DNA of 8,142 nucleotides from Thermoplasmatales archaeon UBA582 (GCA_002502705.1 DAQB01000047.1:9866-18007); one strand, 5' to 3'. Shown: positions 1-7,252, numbered from the stretch's first letter. Numbers and translations are program-made. The notes: generated from the sequence alone by a model not told the origin.

Positions 1-280
1 TATAATTATCAACTGCACTCCCGCCGGTTCACAGTTTGATTTGGGTGAGCTGTCTGGTTTGAAATCAGTTAACGGGATTGCTATTGATCTGATATATAAT
101 CCAAGGGTGACTGATTTTCTTAATATGTTCTCGCGGCAAGGCTGGAAAACAGTAAATGGATCCGAAATGTTCATCGGCCAGGCTGTAGAAACATTCAAAA
201 TTTTGTACGGAAATATCAGCGAGGATGTTAGTCCCCTAATCTCTGAAACATTTTACAGCATAGCGGAGGTAAATCTTTGA
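1..280 (+). CDS. aroE: Shikimate dehydrogenase, C-terminal part (5' end outside window)
   Basis: This is the last 92 codons of an NADP-dependent shikimate dehydrogenase, which reduces 3-dehydroshikimate to shikimate in the cytoplasm. The reading frame is open from base 2, so the gene enters from the left; the TTG at 41 is internal. The conserved C-terminal blocks of the family are visible in order: INCTPAGS (the INxTPxG block at the end of the nucleotide-binding domain), DLIYNPRVTDFL (the D-x-x-Y-x-P-x-x-T block), and GWKTVNGSEMFIGQAVETF (the NG-x-x-M-x-x-Q-A helix; this Gln contacts substrate in family structures). The N-terminal substrate-binding domain and most of the Rossmann fold lie outside the window. 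The TGA stop overlaps the TTG start of the next gene in TTGA, so the two are probably translationally coupled. The family is clear; AroE-like paralogues such as quinate dehydrogenases are less likely given the neighbours. Confidence 0.93.
   Translation, partial: IIINCTPAGSQFDLGELSGLKSVNGIAIDLIYNPRVTDFLNMFSRQGWKTVNGSEMFIGQAVETFKILYGNISEDVSPLISETFYSIAEVNL
265..270 (+). promoter_or_regulatory. Shine-Dalgarno site of shikimate kinase
   Basis: GGAGGT lies inside the end of aroE, 6 nt before TTG 277. It supports this non-AUG start over any downstream ATG. Confidence 0.8.
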
Positions 281-1089
281 AGATTACTACATATGGTGGT
301 TTGTCTGTAATCTCAGCATTTTCGACTGGTATCGGAGCGGCAGCATCAATTGACCTCGAAATGAGAGTATCGATTGAAGGCGACAACAAATCAGTTAATC
401 CCCCTGCTGTGAAGAAAACTTTAGAATTCCTGGAATTGAAATTTGGTAAGCCTTTTGATTATCCTATTAAAATTGAATCTGAAATACCTCCCGCCGTTGG
501 ACTTAAAAGCAGCAGTGCTTTGACCTCTGCAATAGTATTATGTTATCTCAGAATGAATGATATATCGGTCCCTGAACCTGGAGCAATTATCGCGGAGGCT
601 TCAAGATACAATCATACATCAGCCACTGGTGCTTTGGACGATGCGTCGTGCTCCATATACGGAGGTCTCTGTGTATCTGACAACAACAAAGATAGAATAT
701 TAAAGAAGACGAAATTAAATGAGATCAATGTTCTGATCTGCTGGCCAAAGAATAAAGTCAGGAATAGTTATGAAATGACTTTTGAAAAAATGTCAGTACT
801 CGGTAGATCTGTCAATCGATTGTTGGATCTTTTAGACTCAGGAAGGGTATACGAAACAATGGTACTGAATGGCCTTATTTTTGGCAGCTATCTGAAATCA
901 GATTTCATCCCATGCGGAAAAATGTATTCACTTGGTGCCTCGTATTCATCATATTCAGGAAAAGGCCCCGCTATCTTCTCCATTTTTGATGATCGAGATA
1001 CCCTGTTAAGAGCAAGAGAAGAATGTAAAATGACTGGTTATGAGATTATTGAGACAAGATTCAATAACAAACAGGCAAAAGTGGAGTGA
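277..1089 (+). CDS. aroK: Shikimate kinase, archaeal GHMP-kinase type
   Basis: ATP-dependent phosphorylation of shikimate to shikimate 3-phosphate. The 270-residue protein belongs to the GHMP kinase superfamily (galactokinase, homoserine, mevalonate and phosphomevalonate kinases), not to the P-loop family of bacterial AroK. The N-terminus (GGLSVISAFSTGIGAAASID, residues 7-26) matches the characteristic opening of archaeal shikimate kinases. PPAVGLKSSSALTSA (residues 71-85) is the glycine/serine-rich GHMP ATP-binding motif. GALDDASCSIYGG (118-130) carries the conserved Asp region, and SGKGPAIFSIF (227-237) is the C-terminal GHMP motif. The start is TTG, chosen because a GGAGGT site sits 6 nt upstream and because it preserves the whole conserved N-terminal strand. 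It overlaps aroE by 4 nt and is followed 6 nt later by aroA. Operon context and motif set together make the substrate nearly certain, although GHMP kinases alone would be ambiguous. Confidence 0.95.
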   Translation: MKITTYGGLSVISAFSTGIGAAASIDLEMRVSIEGDNKSVNPPAVKKTLEFLELKFGKPFDYPIKIESEIPPAVGLKSSSALTSAIVLCYLRMNDISVPEPGAIIAEASRYNHTSATGALDDASCSIYGGLCVSDNNKDRILKKTKLNEINVLICWPKNKVRNSYEMTFEKMSVLGRSVNRLLDLLDSGRVYETMVLNGLIFGSYLKSDFIPCGKMYSLGASYSSYSGKGPAIFSIFDDRDTLLRAREECKMTGYEIIETRFNNKQAKVE

Positions 1090-1090
1090 T
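1083..1090 (+). promoter_or_regulatory. Shine-Dalgarno site of aroA
   Basis: GGAGTGAT, close to the archaeal consensus GGAGGTGAT, overlaps the stop codon of shikimate kinase and lies 5 nt before GTG 1096. It decides the aroA start. Confidence 0.75.
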
Positions 1091-1095
1091 TCCTG

Positions 1096-2343
1096 GTGAG
1101 AGTACGAGTTTCACCGGGTGAAATTTCTGGTATTGCGAATGTCCCTGGATCGAAGAGCTATAGTCAAAGAGCCATATTGCTATCAGCGTTTTCAGAGACA
1201 CAATTAGAACTGAGGAATGTTGCCTTTTGCTCTGATGATCTAATTGCAATAAGCATAGCCAGAACGTGCGGTTCAGATGTTTCGGAACAAAAGGAATATG
1301 TTAAGATAAGCGGCAATTTCACAAAGCCAGAAAAAATCAACGCAGGCGAATCAGGTACCTCTATGCGACTTTCTATGGGACTCCTTGCAGCAAAAGAAGC
1401 GAAAACAAGAATAGAAATGTCACCTAAATTATATAGAAGACCGGTCCAACATCTCATCAGCGCATTGGAGCAAAACAATGTGAGATTCCACCGATCAAAT
1501 AATAGCTTACAGGTAGATGCAACTAACTGTACAGACGGAGCAGTTTCAGTAGATGGTTCAGTAAGTTCACAGTTTATCAGTTCACTGATTATGTTTCAGT
1601 GCCTGCGGAAAGCCAATAGAAAGGTAACTGTATATAACAGACAGGTTTCAGAAGGTTATATTGATCTAACTATCCGGATAATTAAAGAATTTGGACCAGA
1701 TGTTAAAGTAGATCAAAACTGTTACACGGTCGATGGTGATTTCCATAGCGACAAAATTTCACTGGTTTCAGATGGGGACTATTCCTCTGCAGCCTTCCTT
1801 GGGGCTTTGGGTCTTCTTTGCTCAAATTCAGGTATAGAAATAATGGGCCTCAGCTATGAATCTGATCAACCAGATTCCTTATTCTTTTCTAATTCTTTGA
1901 TTGATATGAAACCCGGTCAGGAAAGAATAAAAGTTTCTAAAAGAGATTTACCGAAACTTACATTCGATGCCTCTATAACACCTGACCTGGCGCCTGCTGC
2001 GGCAGTATTGGGTATTTTCTCCACAAATGGAGTCAGTATTCTTAACATAGACAGACTTGTTAGCAAAGAAAGCGACAGAAAAAATGGAATCCTCAATCTT
2101 TGCAGAAGTTTTGGCGCAGACTTCATAGAAGAAAAGGATACTGTGTACATGAAAAAAGGTTCCAATGTCGAAACCCCTAGCGAACTATATTTTGACGATC
2201 ATAGAATGATAATGGCAGGAATAGTGGCTGGCATAGCATCAGGCAAATCCGTTATACATAACAATGTCGAAAATATAGCCAAAAGTTATCCTCAGTTTCT
2301 GGATACAATCCAATCACTTGGAGCAGAGGTTGAATACCTTTGA
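1096..2343 (+). CDS. aroA: 3-phosphoshikimate 1-carboxyvinyltransferase (EPSP synthase)
   Basis: Transfers the enolpyruvyl group of PEP to shikimate 3-phosphate, the sixth step of the shikimate pathway. The 415 residues are normal length for a complete enzyme with two inverse alpha/beta domains. Hallmarks appear in order: PGSKSYSQRA with the catalytic Lys (residue 20), NAGESGTSMR (82-91), the RP pair at 115-116 (PEP-binding Arg), SVSSQF (155-160, phosphate binding), TPDLAP with the catalytic Asp (297), RLVSKESDR with the catalytic Glu (325), DDHR (367-370), and KSYPQF (396-401, C-terminal catalytic Lys). All expected active-site residues are present. Leu92 occupies the position after the conserved MR where the E. 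coli enzyme has Pro101. The GTG start is supported by a Shine-Dalgarno site and by the family N-terminus beginning a few residues before the first strand. It is the last gene of the aroE-aroK-aroA run. Confidence 0.97.
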   Translation: MRVRVSPGEISGIANVPGSKSYSQRAILLSAFSETQLELRNVAFCSDDLIAISIARTCGSDVSEQKEYVKISGNFTKPEKINAGESGTSMRLSMGLLAAKEAKTRIEMSPKLYRRPVQHLISALEQNNVRFHRSNNSLQVDATNCTDGAVSVDGSVSSQFISSLIMFQCLRKANRKVTVYNRQVSEGYIDLTIRIIKEFGPDVKVDQNCYTVDGDFHSDKISLVSDGDYSSAAFLGALGLLCSNSGIEIMGLSYESDQPDSLFFSNSLIDMKPGQERIKVSKRDLPKLTFDASITPDLAPAAAVLGIFSTNGVSILNIDRLVSKESDRKNGILNLCRSFGADFIEEKDTVYMKKGSNVETPSELYFDDHRMIMAGIVAGIASGKSVIHNNVENIAKSYPQFLDTIQSLGAEVEYL

Positions 2344-2357
2344 GGCAGTTTTGACAC

Positions 2358-2365
2358 ATATATAT
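2358..2365 (+). promoter_or_regulatory. Probable TATA box for argS
   Basis: ATATATAT lies in the 82-nt gap after aroA. An archaeal start site about 25 nt downstream would fall near 2383-2390, giving a short leader before the Shine-Dalgarno-like GGAG at 2396. This suggests argS has its own promoter rather than depending only on read-through from aroA. There is no experimental support. Confidence 0.55.
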
Positions 2366-2380
2366 CTGCGCATCACATAA

Positions 2381-2410
2381 ATGACAGAAAATTCTGGAGA
2401 CATACCGTGA
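2381..2410 (+). other. Possible 9-codon leader ORF 1 upstream of argS
   Basis: ATG followed by nine sense codons in total and TGA; the encoded peptide is MTENSGDIP. It lies at about the expected transcription start downstream of the TATA box, so it could only be translated as a leaderless ORF or may not be in the transcript at all. It has no Arg codons, so an arginine attenuator is unlikely. Chance occurrence is quite possible. Confidence 0.12.
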
Positions 2411-2436
2411 AACTAATCTATCTGGATGTGCTTTAA
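2407..2436 (+). other. Possible leader ORF 2, or true 5' end of argS through a +1 shift
   Basis: GTG with GGAG at 2396-2399 (7-nt spacer) opens nine codons, MKLIYLDVL, closed by TAA at 2434. It overlaps leader ORF 1 in GTGA and overlaps the annotated argS ATG (2426). This is the best ribosome-binding signal in the gap, better than that of the annotated argS start. The end reads CTT TAA G: if the ribosome slipped +1 at CTT, the next codon would be AAG, residue 4 of ArgRS. Three explanations fit: a coupled leader peptide, recoding, or a one-base error or indel. Confidence 0.3.
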
Positions 2437-4093
2437 GTCTGTGCTGATATTTGAAGATCTTAAGTTAAAAATAGCAGATGAGGTTAGAAGGCACATGCCG
2501 TCCTTTGCGGACAGTTTTATCGAACTGGATTCAACCGGTCGTGCGGATTTTACATTGAAACTGTTTAGGTTTTCAAGGGATCCAAACTTCAAATCAATTG
2601 CTGAATCTCTTGTTTCTGCGATGAAAAGCCTTGATTTTGTTGAGACTTGCGAGCTGTCAGGAAACTATCTAAATATTCGGATCAAAACAGCCTTTATACT
2701 GAATTTAATCGAAACATCGATCAATGAAAAAGCCCAGTATCCTGATACTTTCCAGGATCCGGACAGGGTTCTCGTTGAACACACCAGCACCAATCCAACC
2801 GGACCAATACATGTTGGCAGAACAAGAAATTCCGTTATAGGTGATTCGCTTGCCAGGCTGTTAAGAAGATATGGTTACCGGGTATCCACGCAGTATCTTG
2901 TAAATGATACAGGAAAACAGGTACTGGGCCTTTATTTAGGGTATCTGGAATCAGGCAGGCCGGTTATGACTATAAAGAATCTGCTTGACGGATACAAGAG
3001 AGTATACAAGCAGATAGAAGAAAACAAAGACAAAGAGAAGGAGATTGAGAACCTCATAAAAAAATATGAATCTGGAGATGGTTCAATCGTGAGGGATGTT
3101 AAATCAATATGCACTGTTATGCTTGATGGTATTAGAAAACCCTTACTTGATCTGGGGATAAAGATAGATGATTATGTCTGGGAATCTGGATTCCTGAAAA
3201 GCGAGGAAATGGAGAATATCATAAAAAGATTAGAGGAATATCTGAAAGACGAAAATGGTGCAAAATATGTTGAAACAAAGGAAGGGCGGAAAATTTTCAT
3301 CAGGCGTTCTGACGGTACCTCTCTGTATGTTCTCAGAGACCTTGCTTATCATCTTTTCAAATCTCTCAATTACGACTGGTTGATAGATGTTTTAGGAGAA
3401 GATCACAAGGACTACGTGAAGGGATTGAAGGAAATTTTAGAGGATAAGATCGAGCTAAGGTCAAGTCTCTCTTTTGTTTTCTATAGCTATGTATCGCTTG
3501 AAAGCGGTAAGATGTCAACAAGATCAGGGAACGTGGTTACTTTGGATGACCTTGTTGAAAGAGCTACTGAAAAAGCTCTGGAGATCGTAAGAGCCAAAAG
3601 ACTTGATTTGGATGAGAGCAAACTTAAGGAAATTTCTAGAGCTGTTGCCATTTCTGCAATTAGATTCAACATAGTGAGGATAAACCCGGAAAAACAACTT
3701 ATCTTCAGATGGGAGGAAGCTCTGAGCTTTGAGGGTGATTCAGCCCCTTTTATCATGTATTCGTATGCAAGAACCACAAACATTATTGCAAACTATACCC
3801 CTGCTGATAATGTCCGGACTGCAAATGATTTTAACACCTACGAAAAGGCGCTTGTTTTTAAGATGTATTCATTCCCATACTGTCTGAACACCTGCAGGGA
3901 ATCACTGAGAGTCGACCCACTTGCCTCGTATCTGCTGGAACTGGTGAGACTGTTTAACGATTTTTACAACAACTGCAGGGTCCTTGGATCTGGAGATGAT
4001 GAGCCGAAGAGGATACATATCGTGAATATCTACAGAAAAATAATCGAGGATGCATCCTCTATTCTAGGAATCAGACTGATTGATGAAATGTAA
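2426..4093 (+). CDS. argS: Arginyl-tRNA synthetase
   Basis: Class I aminoacyl-tRNA synthetase that charges tRNA-Arg in the cytoplasm. The 555 residues are a full-length archaeal form. Residues 1 to about 105 form the Arg-specific N-terminal (Add-1) domain. The catalytic Rossmann fold has VEHTSTNPTGPIHVGRTRN (117-135), where HVGR (129-132) is the archaeal version of HIGH, and then QYLVNDTGKQV. VLGEDHKDYVKGL follows at 322-334, and SGKMSTRSGNVV (360-371) is the KMSKS loop. The C-terminal DALR-type anticodon-binding domain begins near SAPFIMYSYART (439-450) and ends at LIDEM. A charged helical stretch rich in Lys/Glu (about 190-215) may be a coiled insertion. The start is uncertain: ATG 2426 has no Shine-Dalgarno site. 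GTG 2441 would trim five residues, and a stop at 2414 in this frame prevents extension. A GTG at 2407 in another frame has the better ribosome-binding site. Identity is certain even though the first residues are not. Confidence 0.96.
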   Translation: MCFKSVLIFEDLKLKIADEVRRHMPSFADSFIELDSTGRADFTLKLFRFSRDPNFKSIAESLVSAMKSLDFVETCELSGNYLNIRIKTAFILNLIETSINEKAQYPDTFQDPDRVLVEHTSTNPTGPIHVGRTRNSVIGDSLARLLRRYGYRVSTQYLVNDTGKQVLGLYLGYLESGRPVMTIKNLLDGYKRVYKQIEENKDKEKEIENLIKKYESGDGSIVRDVKSICTVMLDGIRKPLLDLGIKIDDYVWESGFLKSEEMENIIKRLEEYLKDENGAKYVETKEGRKIFIRRSDGTSLYVLRDLAYHLFKSLNYDWLIDVLGEDHKDYVKGLKEILEDKIELRSSLSFVFYSYVSLESGKMSTRSGNVVTLDDLVERATEKALEIVRAKRLDLDESKLKEISRAVAISAIRFNIVRINPEKQLIFRWEEALSFEGDSAPFIMYSYARTTNIIANYTPADNVRTANDFNTYEKALVFKMYSFPYCLNTCRESLRVDPLASYLLELVRLFNDFYNNCRVLGSGDDEPKRIHIVNIYRKIIEDASSILGIRLIDEM

Positions 4094-4206
4094 TTCTATG
4101 CGGTGAATTGCCTCTATCTGAATGCTGATCAGTTCTTTTTCATAAGTGTTCGAAAGGTATCCTGTAATTTCTGCTATAAGGAATTATTCTTTAAAAATGA
4201 GGTGAA

Positions 4207-4296
4207 ATGGATACTTTAAGATTAATATACACCGAGAATAAAGTAGCACAGGAAATTGTGCTTTCCATAAACGTTATCGCAGTGAATAAAAAATGA
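4207..4296 (+). CDS. Doubtful 29-codon ORF in the argS/surface-protein gap
   Basis: ATG to TGA, 29 residues, beginning MDTLRLIYTENKVAQEIVLS. GAGGTGA ends only 1 nt before the ATG, which is too close for a normal Shine-Dalgarno site, and no TATA box is placed clearly. The opening faintly resembles the first strand and helix of small Pcc1/CTAG-like proteins, so it might be a gene remnant, but the resemblance is too short to trust. It lies just before a hairpin. I do not assign a function. Confidence 0.15.
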   Translation: MDTLRLIYTENKVAQEIVLSINVIAVNKK

Positions 4297-4307
4297 ATTA
4301 AATTGGT

Positions 4308-4346
4308 TCCCCTTGAAAAAAGTCAGGGGATTATTATTTTTTCTTC
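4308..4346. terminator. Hairpin with T-rich flank, possible bidirectional terminator
   Basis: TCCCCT (4308-4313) and AGGGGA (4325-4330) form a perfect 6-bp stem around an 11-nt loop containing six A's. On the plus strand it is followed by a T-rich run, TTATTATTTTTTCTTC (4331-4346), as expected for an archaeal poly-T terminator of argS transcripts. On the minus strand it begins just after the stop codon of the surface protein, and the loop reads as a T run. The position between convergent genes fits termination of both. Confidence 0.5.
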
Positions 4347-7252
4347 TCGAGTTTTTTCTGTTCCGGGATCTGTATTCGCGGTTTTGCCTCAGTTTTTTGT
4401 ACCCTCGAACCACGGGTTGAAAACCTGTAATAAGCAATGAATATTATGACAATTACAGCAATTATTCCGACTATTATCAAAGGCGTAGTGTATGTGGGTG
4501 GAGCTATGGAAACCGAGGTAGTGTATGAGCTGAGCTGCGAGAAAAACGAAGGTTCGCTTGAGTTGGTCGATTCAAACTGGACTGTGATGGTACCCTTAAC
4601 ATTTGGTTTCCAGGTGAACGAAACGTTCCTTGTCTGCGAAACGTTCAATGGGGTGTTAGAATATGTGTTTGTCTGCACAGCTACACCGTTTATCAGAATT
4701 GATATATTGAAGCCGGATGCATTGACTGTCCCCTTGTTAGTAACATTTACGTATATTTTCGATGTGCTCCCATCGTATAACTTTCCCGGTACGTAAATTG
4801 AAGATACAACTATTCTCGGGGTGTTAACGGTCAATGTCAGTGTTTTGTTGAGGTACCCGGTGATATTCGAGTGAGATACCTTTAATGAGACTACCACGTC
4901 ATTCAGTGTGTTAATCTTAACGGCAATCCATGAACTGTTGAAACCACCAGTTCCTCCAGTCACATAAGAGAGAACCGAGGAGTTATCTGCAATCTTTGTT
5001 CCGTTCGGGTATGAAAAAGTCCAGTTGAACTGGAGCTGCGTAAATGAGTAATAAGGATCGGTTGTCTTATTAGCAGATAGAACGAATGTATCTCCTGCCA
5101 CTGGATTTGTTATAGACTTACCTGTCATGTTATAGAGGCCGATTGCAGGTGAAGGTGGTGTAGTAACAGTCACCGTAATATTGAACATAATTTCAGTGTA
5201 TTTCCCTGTTACCGCAGTTACTGTAAGATTTCCGGGGGTTGTTGTTCCGTTAAGCGTTGGTGTCTTGAACTGGTTGGTCGCGTTAGGTGCTGATGACGTA
5301 AATTGCGTGAAATTCCAGAGATATGTCAGGGATTCTGTGTAGTTCGTGCCAGGGATCTTCAGTGTTGAATTGTATGCGCTCAGTGTAATTGTTGCTAACT
5401 GTGGAACCGATATTGCTACAGCATTGACGGATGATTGGTCAGTGCTTCCATTATACTGTGTCTTGCCGTTATATGATATAGTATAATTTGCGGTTGGAGT
5501 TCCATTGTAGGCATATACAGTGAATGAAGTGGAGTTTTTCTCACCTGACGAACTGATTCCAGTTATATTCACCGTATTGATCATCTTATCTCCAAAGTTT
5601 AAGCTAACATTATAGCCATAACCAACAAGATTTCCATTCAGTTTCCAGGTAAAATTAGACTGCTGATAGTTGCTCTGGCCTGTCACTGGGTTGTAGAAAC
5701 CATTTGAGACATTCAGAGCGACACTCGTGTTTTGTGGTACCACAAACACAGTATTATTTAGGGAAGAATTCAAAACATAATCACTGGAAACGATGTTGTT
5801 CCAGGACAATTTTATATCTGAATCTATAAATGTTGGAAGTTTCAGCGAGCCAAATGTCAATGTGAAGAAACCGTTCGAAGAAAGTGGTGATATATGTATC
5901 GGGGAAACGTATGAAGTCACTGATACTGAAGATGATGCAAGACCAATGGTAGTGTTGTTATAGGCAAAAGAATACAGATAGTTAAGCTTGCCGGGTTCCA
6001 TTGCGGTTTCCTGTCCATATATTTTGACCGTTAATGGAGGCTTATACAATGTTTTCGAAATGGATGGATTGGTGAACTGGCCCATTACCGTAGCTTTGAA
6101 GGTTGATGATGTCATCACAATGGACCCAACAAGGTGTACGGATGTAAGCTGATAATTGTTTGATCCAACCAGAATTGTTCCATTTGTGTAATTGGTAAAC
6201 TGCGAAAGAAGAAAACTTGACAAATATGATGTTGTAAAATGATCAAGTATTGCCTGCCAATAAAGTGAGCCGACAGATGCATTTGGCAGATTTGGAACTG
6301 GAGTTGAATTTGTCAGGTTATACGAGATGGATTCATTCATGAATGCTGGATTGCTCGAAAGTGAAAATGTAGTAGATATAGAAGAAGTGGCTGGGGTCAG
6401 GGTTATGCTGTAAGGATTGTCTGCTACATTGACGGGTGATATTTGATATGGTGCATATCCCGGTGATGTTATTATGACGGACTGGTTATTCCAGGAACTA
6501 TCAAATAGAGCAAAGGAATTGGAACTAAAACTGATCACGTTGTATGTTTTATTGACATAGTTAAGAACGATCAGGTTGATCGATGTTATCTTGCTCCCGT
6601 TTGAGGAAGTTACTGTTCCGAATATATGATTCTGAGATGTGCCCTTTACACTTACAGAAATAGGTGATGTTCCTGATACGCTCTCGTCAAATACAAAGGT
6701 TGCTGAGTCATAATAAACCTCAACAGTAACGAGACCGTTCGGGAATGGGACCATAGTTGCAGAACCATTAGTGGAAAACGAGTAATACGTGAAATCCTCA
6801 CTGTCTGTAAGGGAAACTGTCACGACACCGGATGCTATGTTAGTGACATTGAATTTATGGTTGAAAGTTTGCTGAATCGGTACCTTTATGCCGATTGATT
6901 GTGACGGTGATGAAACAGTTAGATTATAGGTAGTCATATTTGCAATAACATAACCAAAACCAGCAACGTTTCCATAAAGCGGTTCAACTGTTAGGGAATA
7001 GTTCCCATAGCTCAGATTAAGTGTGTTGCTTGCACCATTAACTGTCTGGATTAGGGTTCCCTGGTAGTTGAATACCTTAAGAACTGAGGACGAGTTCGCA
7101 AGGGATACTTCAACACCATCAAGCTGGTAGTACACGTTTACACTCACGTCGCCTATCTTTGGCGTTATAGCATTCGAGTTCCCTGTAATGAATACTGCAC
7201 CCAGCAGCATCATTGTAGTTAGCAATATTGCGATTATTATGTTCCTTTTCAA
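4334..7252 (-). CDS. Large secreted, C-terminally membrane-anchored surface protein with CARDB-like domain
   Basis: Function unknown; 972 residues. Residues 1-28 are a signal peptide (KR, then a hydrophobic stretch ending near GNSNA). The exported part is Ser/Thr/Asn-rich and beta-strand-like, has about 50 N-x-S/T sequons by hand count, and has no cysteine. Visible regions are: about 208-288, a carboxypeptidase-regulatory-like beta sandwich (FGTVTSSNGS, later SPGYAPY); about 295-485, unrecognised; about 500-810, three PKD/Ig-like segments, including FTWKLNG and YLWNFTQ strands; about 811-917, a CARDB-like adhesion domain (VNVTNKGTVNASGFNISILI). One membrane helix at about 924-942 is followed by a 30-residue basic tail ending in EKKK, predicted to lie in the cytoplasm. 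The TTG start is supported by AGAGGA 8 nt upstream and by the intact signal peptide. It is probably a glycosylated cell-envelope or adhesion protein. No catalytic motif is visible, so a structural or binding role is likelier than an enzymatic one. It is transcribed separately from the amidohydrolase upstream. Confidence 0.85.
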   Translation of the reverse strand: MKRNIIIAILLTTMMLLGAVFITGNSNAITPKIGDVSVNVYYQLDGVEVSLANSSSVLKVFNYQGTLIQTVNGASNTLNLSYGNYSLTVEPLYGNVAGFGYVIANMTTYNLTVSSPSQSIGIKVPIQQTFNHKFNVTNIASGVVTVSLTDSEDFTYYSFSTNGSATMVPFPNGLVTVEVYYDSATFVFDESVSGTSPISVSVKGTSQNHIFGTVTSSNGSKITSINLIVLNYVNKTYNVISFSSNSFALFDSSWNNQSVIITSPGYAPYQISPVNVADNPYSITLTPATSSISTTFSLSSNPAFMNESISYNLTNSTPVPNLPNASVGSLYWQAILDHFTTSYLSSFLLSQFTNYTNGTILVGSNNYQLTSVHLVGSIVMTSSTFKATVMGQFTNPSISKTLYKPPLTVKIYGQETAMEPGKLNYLYSFAYNNTTIGLASSSVSVTSYVSPIHISPLSSNGFFTLTFGSLKLPTFIDSDIKLSWNNIVSSDYVLNSSLNNTVFVVPQNTSVALNVSNGFYNPVTGQSNYQQSNFTWKLNGNLVGYGYNVSLNFGDKMINTVNITGISSSGEKNSTSFTVYAYNGTPTANYTISYNGKTQYNGSTDQSSVNAVAISVPQLATITLSAYNSTLKIPGTNYTESLTYLWNFTQFTSSAPNATNQFKTPTLNGTTTPGNLTVTAVTGKYTEIMFNITVTVTTPPSPAIGLYNMTGKSITNPVAGDTFVLSANKTTDPYYSFTQLQFNWTFSYPNGTKIADNSSVLSYVTGGTGGFNSSWIAVKINTLNDVVVSLKVSHSNITGYLNKTLTLTVNTPRIVVSSIYVPGKLYDGSTSKIYVNVTNKGTVNASGFNISILINGVAVQTNTYSNTPLNVSQTRNVSFTWKPNVKGTITVQFESTNSSEPSFFSQLSSYTTSVSIAPPTYTTPLIIVGIIAVIVIIFIAYYRFSTRGSRVQKTEAKPRIQIPEQKKLEKKK

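Noticed and set aside
1061..2165. Minus-strand ORFs of 62, 104 and 82 codons under aroK/aroA
   Set aside because: They are antisense shadows of strongly conserved aroK/aroA coding sequence with no family features.
2932..3783. Minus-strand ORFs of 60 and 98 codons under argS
   Set aside because: They are antisense to the catalytic core of ArgRS; their composition is a by-product of the plus-strand coding bias.
4103..4219. 38-codon GTG-started frame after argS with a C-x-x-C pair
   Set aside because: No ribosome-binding site, a length expected by chance, and the single CxxC pair is not enough to call a zinc-ribbon protein.
4618..4647. Direct repeat CGAAACGTTC twice within 30 bases
   Set aside because: It encodes two nearby Asn-Val-Ser sequons in the surface protein and is explained by coding content rather than by a regulatory or mobile element.
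4437..4796. 119-codon plus-strand ORF antisense to the surface-protein gene
   Set aside because: It mirrors the 3' part of the 972-codon gene on the other strand, has no ribosome-binding site or recognisable domain, and the minus-strand frame has a signal peptide, membrane anchor and sequons that show it is the real one.
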